Below, in pieces: positions 56,372 to 64,000 of a DNA stretch of 64,000 nucleotides (position 1 is its first letter; every line of letters begins with the position of its first letter). The stretch spans positions 1 through 64,000 of the forward strand of contig NZ_JALZWP010000008.1 of the NCBI RefSeq assembly GCF_023336755.1, in the 5' to 3' direction. The notes beneath the pieces were generated by a model. The model was not told where the DNA came from and did not search any database. It saw only the letters and a program-made list of their open reading frames with translations. This DNA comes from Roseinatronobacter domitianus (lineage in GTDB: Bacteria; Pseudomonadota; Alphaproteobacteria; Rhodobacterales; Rhodobacteraceae). The position numbers and the translations under genes are program-made.

Positions 56372-56859
56372 GCCAGTCCATCGACACGCCTGCACCCCAA
56401 GGGGCGCTGAACCGCAGTAAAGACCTGATCTGCAAGATCAATGCGCTTGGTGGTCATGTCCCCTATGACTTGGTCGCGCTCTTCGCGCGGATCGCGCCTG
56501 CCTTGGTTTTCTGGCAATCCGCGCGGACAAAAGTGGAGGGGTTCACGATCAACGATTCGACCTATTTCCTGTTCGAGCATGTTTATGCCTTGCCGGTGAT
56601 TCCGCCTGCCTTGGCCACGGTGCTGGCCACTGTCGCGGAACATGTGCTGCCGGTTCTGCTGGTGCTGGGGCTGCTCTCGCGCCTGTCGGCTTTGGGGTTG
56701 CTGATTATGACCGCGGTGATCCAGCTTTTCGTGTTCCCCGACGCATGGGTCACGCATGCCCTTTGGGCGACCGCATTGCTTGTGATCCTGATGCGCGGGC
56801 CGGGGCGGCTGTCGCTCGATCATCTGCTTGGGCTTGAGAACCGAACGGCGAAACCCTGA
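56368..56859 (+). CDS. DoxX family membrane protein of the bufferin operon
   Basis: The 163-residue protein has four spans with DoxX features (LFARIAPALVFWQSARTKVE, HVLPVLLVLGLLSRLSALGL). It overlaps bufC by 4 bases. DoxX-like proteins commonly end SigF-controlled bufferin operons; the role is probably in membrane redox or metal stress but is not established. Confidence 0.88.
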   Translation: MSQSIDTPAPQGALNRSKDLICKINALGGHVPYDLVALFARIAPALVFWQSARTKVEGFTINDSTYFLFEHVYALPVIPPALATVLATVAEHVLPVLLVLGLLSRLSALGLLIMTAVIQLFVFPDAWVTHALWATALLVILMRGPGRLSLDHLLGLENRTAKP

Positions 56860-57033
56860 TTGCGACCAAGAGTTTCACGCGCGGGACCCTTGTGTCCGGC
56901 GTAGACCTGTAGTGACGGCTCAGCGGCAAAGCGACCAATCTGCAACGGCGCTGGTTGATGACAAAGCCACGTCCGACCAGCACGAACTTCGTGGCGCGGT
57001 CATGGCAAGCGCGGTCAGCACAACATGGGCGCA

Positions 57034-57789
57034 CTACAGGGTATCAAGAAAATCCTGCACAAGCGCGTTGAACATGTCTGGCTTTTCCATATGCGCGGCA
57101 TGGCTTGCGCCGGGGATGACTGCCAATTCGGCCCTCGGTATGCCCGCCCATAACGCATTCACCTGCGGCCAGCGATAGGATCTGTCCTGATCGCCCCAGA
57201 TGATGCGGCAGGGCATATCAATACGCCAAAGCGCATCGTGTCCATCCCAGTCACGCATGGCAATCAGTGCATTTTCGGCCGCTTGTGGCTTTGCTAGCCG
57301 AGCAATGTCGCGGGTCGTAGGATAGCCCTGCGCGGCGGTTCCATCGCGGAACCACGTCGCGCTTATCCGGTCTGCCGTGGCTTGCACGCCCTCAGACTTT
57401 AGCCGCGCCATAGAGGTTTCAATAGGCTCAAACCGGTCCGGCATCAGCCCCAATGGCCCGGTGCCATAAAGCGCCAGCCCATCAATGCGCCCCGGATGCC
57501 GCGCGGCAATCTCTTGCACGATCATGCCGCCCATGCTGTGGCCCAGAAGCGTAAACGTCTCGATGCCCAGCCGGTCAACGCAGTCCATCACAGCGGCGGC
57601 AAAATCGGCAATGCGGCTTGCGCCGGGCAGAAATGCGGATTGCCCAAAGCCGGGCAGGTCTGGCGCGATCACGTCATGCGTGGCTGAAAACGCAGCCATC
57701 TGGGCGGACCATTGCGCGCTTCCGCCAAGATAGCCATGCACCAGCACCACGGGCGCGCCTGTCCCCGCACGACGGTAAGGCAGGTCCAT
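57034..57789 (-). CDS. Alpha/beta hydrolase
   Basis: I start at ATG 57789 because TGATG overlaps the stop of the upstream TRAP gene, an arrangement for coupled translation; 251 residues follow. The catalytic triad is visible: nucleophile Ser in LLGHSMGGMIVQ, an acid in the WGDQD region, and His in PGASHAAHMEKP. The oxyanion motif HGYLGGSAQ is present. It is the last gene of the TRAP operon, so it may hydrolyse an ester or lactone form of the imported substrate. Confidence 0.87.
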   Translation of the reverse strand: MDLPYRRAGTGAPVVLVHGYLGGSAQWSAQMAAFSATHDVIAPDLPGFGQSAFLPGASRIADFAAAVMDCVDRLGIETFTLLGHSMGGMIVQEIAARHPGRIDGLALYGTGPLGLMPDRFEPIETSMARLKSEGVQATADRISATWFRDGTAAQGYPTTRDIARLAKPQAAENALIAMRDWDGHDALWRIDMPCRIIWGDQDRSYRWPQVNALWAGIPRAELAVIPGASHAAHMEKPDMFNALVQDFLDTL

Positions 57790-59090
57790 CAACGCACCTG
57801 TTCCGGCAGCCACAAGGCGGCCTGCGGGAAGGCGATCATGACACCCACCAGAACCACCAGCGCCGCGATGAAGGGCAGGCTTCCGACGATCACATCCGGC
57901 ACCGAGACCTTGCCCCTGCTGATGCCGGAAATGACATACAGGTTCAGCCCGACCGGTGGTGTCAGAACGGCGATCTCCATGGTGATGGTGTAGATGATTC
58001 CGAACCAGATCAGGTCGAACCCGGCGGCCAAGATAAGCGGGATGATAACCGGCAGCGTGATGAAGGTCATCGACACCGGTTCAAGGAACATGCCCAGAGC
58101 GATGTAGAACAGGATCACCAGCGCCAGCACCATGTAGGGCGACAGCTCGAATGCCAGAAACAGCGATGTGACCTGTTGCGGCACGCGGTAATAATTCAGC
58201 ACAAAGCCGAACAACACCCCCGCCGACAGCAGCAGCCCCAGATAGCCCATGGTGCGCATGGTGGCCATCAGCGCTTCGACAAAGCCTTTCCAGCGCAGCC
58301 CGCCCACGCCTACGGCCAGCGCAACAGTGACAAGTGCCGCAATGGCGGCGGCTTCGGTGGGCGTGGCGATGCCTCCATAGATGGACACCGTAATCACCCC
58401 ACCGATCACGATGATCGGCCCCAGCGACACCGCGATCTGGATCAGCGCCAAGCGCGGGCCGGTGTCGCGGTCTGGCACATGGCTTGGGTGCAACTTCGCC
58501 CAGATCAACACCACGATCACGAACAGCGTGGCCAGCAGCAGGCCCGGAATGACCCCGGCCATGAACAACTGCCCAATGGACTGGTCGGTGACGATCCCGT
58601 AAAACAGCAGGATCAGGCTGGGGGGCAGTAGAACGGACAACGTGCCGCCCGCAGCCAGAACGCCGCTGGCAAGCCGCCGGTCATAGCCCAGCCGCAGCAT
58701 TTCCGGCAGGGCCACACCGCCAATGGTCAGCGACCCCACCATGGACGACCCTGACACCGCGCCAAACCCCGCGCAGGCGCCGATGGACCCATAGGCCGCG
58801 GACCCGCGCACTGGCACACCGCGATGCAGGAACATATACAGGTTTGCCCCGATATTTGACCGGCTTATCAATTCGCCAAGAAACACAAAGAGCGGCACGG
58901 CCAGCAGGATGTAATTGATCCATACCCCCCACAGCTTTAACTGCGCCGATACCAGCGAGGTGTTGAAGGTCTGGATTTGCCACAGGAAGGGCAGGGACGC
59001 GGCGGCCAAAGCGAAGGGTATGGGTAGCCCCAGCCCGATCAGAAGAATCAGCAGGCCAAGCAGGCCAAGCGCGACTTCATACCATTCCAT
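57789..59090 (-). CDS. dctM: TRAP transporter large permease DctM
   Basis: The start at ATG 59090 (MEWYEVALGLLG) gives 433 residues and about 12 membrane spans. DctM motifs are seen: LGELISRSNIGANLYMFLHR, GSAAYGSIGACAGFGAVSGSS and FVLNYYRVPQQVTSLF. DctM carries the substrate through the inner membrane with Na+ or H+. It overlaps the dctQ end by 14 bases. Confidence 0.93.
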   Translation of the reverse strand: MEWYEVALGLLGLLILLIGLGLPIPFALAAASLPFLWQIQTFNTSLVSAQLKLWGVWINYILLAVPLFVFLGELISRSNIGANLYMFLHRGVPVRGSAAYGSIGACAGFGAVSGSSMVGSLTIGGVALPEMLRLGYDRRLASGVLAAGGTLSVLLPPSLILLFYGIVTDQSIGQLFMAGVIPGLLLATLFVIVVLIWAKLHPSHVPDRDTGPRLALIQIAVSLGPIIVIGGVITVSIYGGIATPTEAAAIAALVTVALAVGVGGLRWKGFVEALMATMRTMGYLGLLLSAGVLFGFVLNYYRVPQQVTSLFLAFELSPYMVLALVILFYIALGMFLEPVSMTFITLPVIIPLILAAGFDLIWFGIIYTITMEIAVLTPPVGLNLYVISGISRGKVSVPDVIVGSLPFIAALVVLVGVMIAFPQAALWLPEQVR

Positions 59091-59601
59091 CGGACACGTC
59101 CTTTGAAGGGGGTGGGCGCAGTGCGATCTGCAACAGTCGCAACGTTGCGTATAGGGTAAACACGCACAGCGCGACTGCGGCGACACCCCAGAACAGGTAG
59201 CGCGGCCAGCTCAGGATTTCCGAGGACGAGCCGGAATTGAACGCCCGAATCGTGGCGTTAATCGTGGTGATGGAAAAGAATACTCCGATCAGCGCCATGA
59301 TCGTGCCGTTCATCAGCGCGATCAGCTTTTGAAGGGACGGGCTGAACGCGTCCGTCACCAGCGTCACGCGCGGATAGGAATCCTCGCGCATGGCATAGGC
59401 CAGCCCGACCAGTGCCACCGGGAACAGCAGCAGCGCTGTTGCTTCTGTCACCATGCGGTCAGGCTGGCCGATCACATAGCGCATAAAAACACCGTAGCTG
59501 ATCCAGACCATCTGGATCACGATAATCGCAGACCCAAGCGCGGCCAGCGCGACCACGACCCATTCCACGGCTTTCGTGGCCTTGTCGATCATGTTGAGCA
59601 T
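59077..59601 (-). CDS. dctQ: TRAP transporter small permease DctQ
   Basis: ATG 59601 follows AGAGGG and gives 174 residues with four spans (KAVEWVVVALAALGSAIIVI at the start, LLLFPVALVGLAYAMREDSY in the middle), the DctQ plan. It joins the binding-protein-dependent TRAP complex with DctM. Confidence 0.9.
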   Translation of the reverse strand: MLNMIDKATKAVEWVVVALAALGSAIIVIQMVWISYGVFMRYVIGQPDRMVTEATALLLFPVALVGLAYAMREDSYPRVTLVTDAFSPSLQKLIALMNGTIMALIGVFFSITTINATIRAFNSGSSSEILSWPRYLFWGVAAVALCVFTLYATLRLLQIALRPPPSKDVSDGMV

Positions 59602-59635
59602 GTGACCCTCTTGGTCTGGGCGTAATTGGCACTTT

Positions 59636-59666
59636 GGGCCTGACGCCATGCTCTGGCGTCAGGCCC
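59636..59666 (-). terminator. Hairpin after the TRAP binding-protein gene
   Basis: Perfect 12-bp arms GGGCCTGACGCC and GGCGTCAGGCCC enclose 7 bases, 8 bases past the dctP stop and upstream of dctQ. As with the two ABC operons here, it probably sets the binding protein above its permeases. Confidence 0.7.
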
Positions 59667-59674
59667 GGTTTCGG

Positions 59675-60658
59675 TTATTTCTGATGCGCGGCGAACAGGT
59701 CGCGGATCTGCCCAGCCATCTCTGGCCCGCAGGCGGCATCCACTTCCGGGGTCCATTTCGCGGCGATATCCGCAATCATCGCGTTGCGCTCTTCGGCGGA
59801 AATGGACACGGCTGCGCCGCCACCCTTCATCACGGCATTGCCGACCTGCCCGTCGATCCAATCCTCATAGCGGGGCTGAAGCCAGATTTCGGATTCCGCG
59901 CCTGCTTCCAGCAACGCGGTCTGGTCGGCTTCGGACAGGCTGTTGAAGCGGTCAAGGTTCATCATATACTGGATGTTGCCGTAAAACAGGTTGGCGTTGA
60001 CCATATAGGGCATGACGTTCCACAACTGCCAAGAAGAATAGGTCGCAACGCCCATATTGATGCCGTTGACCACACCACGCTCGGCGGATTGGAACACCTC
60101 ACCCGGCGCGATGAACACGGGCTGGCCACCCCAGCTTTCGATCATCATGCTGACCAGCGGCCCGATGGAACGAACAAGCTTGCCGTCCAGATTGCTCAGG
60201 CTGTCGATCGGTCCTTGGAACCACCATTCCTGGTCGTAGGAATAGTTCGAGTTAATGACCGGGATCAGCCCGACATTCGCCGCTTCGGGCGCGATCATTT
60301 CGGCATAGGCGGCATCCAGCCCGATCTGGTCGGTCAGGTCAATCGCCGCTGGGTAAAGCGAGGTCACGCGGTAGCAGGGCAGGCGGGTATCGGCGGAAAT
60401 CCAGGCAATATCTGCCACGCCGCCCTGAATGGCATCGACCCCATCGGACCAGCCATGCAGGGTAGAGGAGGGGAAGATATCGACCGTCAGCCGACCGTCG
60501 GTTTTCTCGGCCACCAGTTCAGCGAATTTGGCAAAGCCCTGATAGCGGATGTCGGTTTCATTGACATAGGTGGACAGGCGGATGGTTTCGGCCTGCGCGG
60601 TGCTGGCCAGAACGGCACCGCCCAGTGACAGGGCAAGCAATTTGGGGAACATTGTCAT
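59675..60658 (-). CDS. dctP: TRAP transporter periplasmic binding protein DctP
   Basis: GGAGACGATCC precedes the ATG. The 327-residue protein has a signal peptide (MFPKLLALSLGGAVLASTAQ, cleaved after AQA) and DctP-family features: VDIFPSSTLHGWSDGVDAIQ and the RSIGPLVSMMIESWGG region with the carboxylate-binding Arg position. It captures an organic acid in the periplasm. The preceding lyase gene suggests a sulfonated or amino acid such as cysteate, which is not proven. Confidence 0.92.
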   Translation of the reverse strand: MTMFPKLLALSLGGAVLASTAQAETIRLSTYVNETDIRYQGFAKFAELVAEKTDGRLTVDIFPSSTLHGWSDGVDAIQGGVADIAWISADTRLPCYRVTSLYPAAIDLTDQIGLDAAYAEMIAPEAANVGLIPVINSNYSYDQEWWFQGPIDSLSNLDGKLVRSIGPLVSMMIESWGGQPVFIAPGEVFQSAERGVVNGINMGVATYSSWQLWNVMPYMVNANLFYGNIQYMMNLDRFNSLSEADQTALLEAGAESEIWLQPRYEDWIDGQVGNAVMKGGGAAVSISAEERNAMIADIAAKWTPEVDAACGPEMAGQIRDLFAAHQK

Positions 60659-60696
60659 GGATCGTCTCCGTTGTTGAACTTGGGGTGGTGGGCCGC

Positions 60697-61707
60697 TCAG
60701 GCGGCCTTCTGGGTGTTGAAAAGATGGCCATAGGCGAACAGCGCGACAGAACCGCCAGTATGCAGGAACACCACGCGGTCGGTTTTCTTGAACGCCCCGG
60801 CGCGGACCATGGCGACCAGCCCGGCAAAGCCTTTTCCGGAATAGACCGGGTCCAGAAGAATACCCTCTAGCCGCGCCAGCAGCAGCATTGCATCGACCAT
60901 GTCTTGCGTGGGTTGGCCGTAACCGGGACCAACCTGTTCATCGAACGCGACCACCATCTCGCGCGGCAGATCACCCCGCGCGCCGATCAGGTCGGCGGTG
61001 CGCTGCGCCAGCTGATGCACGTTGTCGATTTGCTTTTCGCGCGGCGCGCGCACCGAATAGCCTGTCACGGGAATGGGCGCATTCATCGCAAACAGTCCGG
61101 CCAGAAGCCCCGCCTGCGTGCCCGCGCTGCCCGTGGCGTGGACGATATGATCTATCCGCAAGTCCGCGGCATCGGCTTGGGCCACCAGTTCCTCGGCGCA
61201 GGCGGCGTAGCCCAGCGCACCGACGGGGTTCGACCCCCCACCGGGGATGACATAAGGCTTGCGCCCCTGCGCGCGCAGCGTATCGGCCAGCGCCTCGGCT
61301 TCGGCATTCATGTCCAGACCTTCAGGACGAAACTCGAAGCTGCACTCCATCATCACGTCCAGCAGCACATTGCCGGCATCCTCGTAATCCGCGCCCTGAT
61401 TGGTCACGCGCCGTTCAAGAAGCGCATGGCAGGCCAGCCCGGTGCGGCAGGCGGCTGCGGCGGTCTGGCGGACGTGGTTGGATTGCGTGGCCCCTTGCGT
61501 CACCAGCGTGTCGGCCCCCTGCGCCAGTGCATCAGCGACCAGAAATTCCAGCTTGCGGGTTTTGTTCCCGCCAGAAGCGAGGCCCGTGCAATCATCGCGT
61601 TTGATCCAGATTTCCGGCCCGTCAAGTTCGGCAGTCAACCGGTCGAGCCGCTCCAGAGGGGTTGGGAAATGACCAAGCCGATACCTTGGAAACCGTGCAA
61701 GATGCAT
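60697..61707 (-). CDS. cuyA: PLP-dependent lyase of the CuyA / D-cysteine desulfhydrase family
   Basis: The 336-residue fold-type II PLP enzyme has the family motifs [20 protein letters not shown] (PLP lysine), [35 protein letters not shown] and [20 protein letters not shown]. Homologues are L-cysteate sulfo-lyase (CuyA, giving pyruvate, ammonia and sulfite), D-cysteine desulfhydrase and ACC deaminase; sequence style and a Roseobacter-type host favour CuyA. It is the first gene of the operon with DctPQM and the alpha/beta hydrolase, and divergent from a LysR regulator. No sulfite-handling gene is close by. Confidence 0.75.
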   Translation of the reverse strand: MHLARFPRYRLGHFPTPLERLDRLTAELDGPEIWIKRDDCTGLASGGNKTRKLEFLVADALAQGADTLVTQGATQSNHVRQTAAAACRTGLACHALLERRVTNQGADYEDAGNVLLDVMMECSFEFRPEGLDMNAEAEALADTLRAQGRKPYVIPGGGSNPVGALGYAACAEELVAQADAADLRIDHIVHATGSAGTQAGLLAGLFAMNAPIPVTGYSVRAPREKQIDNVHQLAQRTADLIGARGDLPREMVVAFDEQVGPGYGQPTQDMVDAMLLLARLEGILLDPVYSGKGFAGLVAMVRAGAFKKTDRVVFLHTGGSVALFAYGHLFNTQKAA

Positions 61708-61787
61708 TGTGTTTGTCCTGTCCTATTCACATCAATATGTGGATCACGGAATTTACCCTTGTTCAAATGCCAATAAGTGACATAAAT

Positions 61788-61802
61788 ATGCATTATTTGC
61801 AT
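61788..61802. promoter_or_regulatory. Candidate LysR box
   Basis: ATGCA-TTATT-TGCAT at 61788-61802 contains the T-N11-A pattern of LysR targets. It lies between the divergent lyase (61707) and LysR (61816) starts, in an AT-rich stretch. Confidence 0.55.
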
Positions 61803-61815
61803 GTTAGGCGGGTCA

Positions 61816-62733
61816 ATGCGGCTTGAATGGATCGAAGATATTCTGGCGGTGGCTGAGAATGGGTCTTTCCAGACCGCGTGCGAAAAGCGCAACGTCTCAC
61901 AGCCGGCGTTTTCGCGTCGGATACGTCAGATCGAACATGCTTTGGGCACAACGCTGTTCGACCGAAGCACTCGCCCCGCCCGGCTGTCACCGCATATTCA
62001 TGACCAGCTTGACCGAATGCGCGACCTGTCTGCCGGGCTGCGCGATCTGGCCGCAGCATTGCAAGACAGCGAGGGGACAAGGCGACGCCGCATCGTCATC
62101 GCGTCGCAACATGCGATTGCAGCGACATCCACCCCTGAAATCATCGGCAGCTTTGCCGATCTTGACATCGATACACGGCTGAGATCCGCCAATCGCGATG
62201 ATTGCCTTGCACAGATCATGACTCGGCGCGCCGATATCGCCTTCATTCACGACGTGATGGGCGCCGAAGAAATACCCGGTTCGGACTTTCTTGAAATCGC
62301 GACGATTGGCGAAGAAACATTGATCCCCGTCTATGCGGGCGACAAGCTGGACGTTCTGAACGAGGCATATAGCCACGGGGAATTGCCCGTCATCGCCTAC
62401 CCGTCTGACGTGTTTCTGGGGCAGGTGCAAAGGCGCATGATCTTTCCGCGCCTGATGCGCGTGGGCCGGGTCCGTCCCCGGCTTGAAACTGCGCTGACAC
62501 TTGCCGCACTGGAATTTGCGCGCACCGGCTTTGCCATTGCATGGATACCTGAACCCCTTGCCAGAGACGAGATCAGGGACGGACGGTTGGTCGATCTGCG
62601 CGCAACGCTGCCGGCCGTTCCGATGACATTGATCGCCGCCCGACTCAGCGACACGGTAACACCGATTGTCAGCGATGTATGGGAGCGGATCATCGCAAGC
62701 GTCCATTCCCGAACAGCATTGGCGATATCTTGA
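61816..62733 (+). CDS. LysR family transcriptional regulator
   Basis: I start at ATG 61816 (MRLEWIEDIL), with AGGCGGG upstream; 305 residues. The HTH reads GSFQTACEKRNVSQPAFSRR and IRQIEHALGTTLFDRS; a periplasmic-binding-protein-type effector domain follows. It is divergent from the lyase-TRAP operon and very probably activates it in response to the imported compound. Confidence 0.92.
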   Translation: MRLEWIEDILAVAENGSFQTACEKRNVSQPAFSRRIRQIEHALGTTLFDRSTRPARLSPHIHDQLDRMRDLSAGLRDLAAALQDSEGTRRRRIVIASQHAIAATSTPEIIGSFADLDIDTRLRSANRDDCLAQIMTRRADIAFIHDVMGAEEIPGSDFLEIATIGEETLIPVYAGDKLDVLNEAYSHGELPVIAYPSDVFLGQVQRRMIFPRLMRVGRVRPRLETALTLAALEFARTGFAIAWIPEPLARDEIRDGRLVDLRATLPAVPMTLIAARLSDTVTPIVSDVWERIIASVHSRTALAIS

Positions 62734-62990
62734 GGGTTGCGCTGCTTGGCCGGATACCACCCCCAGCAGGCAAAAAAATCAGCGCAACGGACCACGCATG
62801 ATCTGGTTCGGCGCGATTTCTGCACAGGAAATGAGCAGTTTCACGCAAGCGCCAGGATCATGCGCGCGTTGCTCTGACGGCAGGATAACAGGACGAAATC
62901 CGTAGAAAATCGCTATTTCTCAAATTCTTGCGCTTGGAATCCAATGGCAATGCCCAACGCCGCGCTGAAATTTTACGGCCTTCCAAAAAT

Positions 62991-63006
62991 TTTACCATCT
63001 GGTCAG
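62991..63006. promoter_or_regulatory. RutR-like operator upstream of preT
   Basis: TTTACCATCTGGTCAG matches the RutR consensus TTGACCANNTGGTCAA at 12 of its 14 fixed positions. It lies 50 bases before the preT start, where a pyrimidine-responsive TetR-type regulator would act. The rest of the 320-base region from 62734 holds nothing I can identify as a gene. Confidence 0.65.
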
Positions 63007-63055
63007 ATATCGTGAACTGTGTTGGATTGTAGGAAGTAGCCAACGGGAATCAGCC

Positions 63056-64000
63056 ATGACGACACCGCAGCGAAGCGACGGAGTGCAGCCGGGACGGCTG
63101 GCGCGATCCGCCTTAGATGAGAACTTCCGCGATGCTTATCCGCCACTTGATGCTCATGAAGCGATCGTGGCTGCGGACAGATGCTATTTTTGCCATGATG
63201 CCCCTTGCATCACGGCCTGCCCGACCGAAATCGACATTCCGCTTTTTATTCGGCAGATTGCGACGGGCACATCCGAAGCCGCCGCGCGCACGATCCTGAC
63301 CCAGAACATTCTGGGCGGCATGTGCGCCCGCGTCTGCCCTACCGAAACGCTTTGCGAGCAGGCTTGCGTGCGCGAAGCCGCCGAGGGCAAGCCTGTCGAG
63401 ATCGGGCAGTTGCAACGCTATGCGACCGATACGCTGATGGGTGCGGGTGTGCATCCGTTTACACGCGCCACCCCCACCGGCAAGACCGTAGCGATCGTGG
63501 GTGCCGGTCCCGCCGGGCTGGCCTGCGCGCACCGCTTGGCAATGTATGGCCACGACGTTGTTATCTTCGAAGCCCGGTCAAAGGGTGGTGGTCTGAACGA
63601 GTTCGGGATCGCCGCCTATAAATCGACCTTGGATTTCGCCCAGCGCGAATTGGAGTGGTTGTTGCAGATTGGCGGGATCGAGATTCGCCACAACCAGCGG
63701 CTTGGGCATGAGATCAGCTTGCAGGGTCTGCGGGAAGCCCATGACGCGGTTTTCCTTGGTATGGGGCTGGCCGGTGTAAACGCTCTTGGCGTTCCCGGCG
63801 AAGATAAGATTCATGCCGGGGATGCCGTGGATTTCATTGCAGAGCTGCGTCAGGCAGAGGACCTTGCGTCGCTGCCCATTGGCCGGCGGGTGGTGGTTAT
63901 CGGCGGCGGCATGACCGCGATAGATGCAGGCGTTCAGGCCAAACTTCTGGGCGCGGAAGACGTCAGCATTGTCTATCGTCGTGGTCAGGATGCGATGTCC
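63056..64000 (+). CDS. preT: Dihydropyrimidine dehydrogenase subunit PreT (cut by window edge)
   Basis: PreT supplies electrons from NADH to PreA for reduction of uracil and thymine, the first step of reductive pyrimidine catabolism. The first 315 residues are present: two cysteine clusters for [4Fe-4S] centres (RCYFCHDAPCITACPTEIDI and CARVCPTETLCEQACV), the FAD loop VAIVGAGPAGLACAHRLAMY and the NAD loop VVVIGGGMTAIDAGVQAKLL. The gene runs off the window; preA and hydantoinase genes are expected downstream. Confidence 0.93.
   Translation, partial: MTTPQRSDGVQPGRLARSALDENFRDAYPPLDAHEAIVAADRCYFCHDAPCITACPTEIDIPLFIRQIATGTSEAAARTILTQNILGGMCARVCPTETLCEQACVREAAEGKPVEIGQLQRYATDTLMGAGVHPFTRATPTGKTVAIVGAGPAGLACAHRLAMYGHDVVIFEARSKGGGLNEFGIAAYKSTLDFAQRELEWLLQIGGIEIRHNQRLGHEISLQGLREAHDAVFLGMGLAGVNALGVPGEDKIHAGDAVDFIAELRQAEDLASLPIGRRVVVIGGGMTAIDAGVQAKLLGAEDVSIVYRRGQDAMS

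Noticed and set aside
56750-57034. Minus-strand frame (about 94 residues) between the DoxX and hydrolase genes
   Set aside because: Overlaps the DoxX gene, no ribosome-binding site, no family recognised.

Overview
The window looks like a chromosomal segment of a Rhodobacterales alphaproteobacterium (Roseobacter/Paracoccaceae type). The basis is the high GC content, the protein styles (CuyA-like lyase, TRAP and TTT transporters, Grx-MauE fusion, SigF-NrsF-bufferin block) and a dense set of solute-uptake and catabolic operons. No rRNA, tRNA, CRISPR array or prophage was seen.

Layout. 1-1 kb: nested insertion-sequence wreckage (IS630 end, serine recombinase fragment, broken IS21 istA). 1.1-3.1 kb: YaeQ and a secreted META/MliC-type protein. 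3.4-11.5 kb: an oligopeptide-type ABC importer with a fused permease/ATPase and a GntR regulator, divergent from a DUF1028 protein and an M20 amidohydrolase. 11.9-18.4 kb: a LacI-controlled sugar ABC importer with an embedded GH32-like hydrolase. 18.4-24.8 kb: an IS-scarred island with an orphaned RidA, XRE regulator, SulP transporter, dead glutamate dehydrogenase, PAS hybrid histidine kinase and an internally deleted dodecin. 25.1-29.3 kb: Grx-MauE fusion, SLC13/RCK transporter, MetK.

29.6-47.0 kb is the most distinctive part. A BCCP-biotin carboxylase-BioY operon, a TrmB-type regulator, and an enolase-superfamily/carboxyltransferase/ADP-forming CoA ligase operon lie beside a nine-gene-scale rightward run: TctC-TctB-TctA, AbrB-type and YeiH-type membrane proteins, an aconitase paralogue and a quinone oxidoreductase. 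A 22-bp motif occurs at both control regions (31846-31867 and 37899-37920), which suggests one TrmB-controlled regulon for importing a carboxylic acid and converting it through CoA thioesters and a biotin-dependent (de)carboxylation. I cannot name the substrate.

47.0-52.9 kb: TetR plus an N-methylproline-demethylase-like flavoprotein, facing a three-gene operon (PLP lyase, M24 hydrolase, Asp/Glu-racemase-fold enzyme). 53.0-56.9 kb: SigF-type ECF sigma factor, its NrsF antagonist and a bufferin RiPP operon (BufA, BufB, BufC, DoxX), with SigF-like promoters on both sides of the divergent region. 57.0-62.7 kb: LysR-linked TRAP transporter with a CuyA/D-cysteine-desulfhydrase-like lyase and an alpha/beta hydrolase. 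63.1 kb to the end: the first 315 residues of PreT (pyrimidine catabolism), preceded by a RutR-like box.

A recurring design is a GC-rich hairpin just after the gene for the most abundant product (three binding proteins and the bufferin precursor), placed before the less-needed downstream genes.
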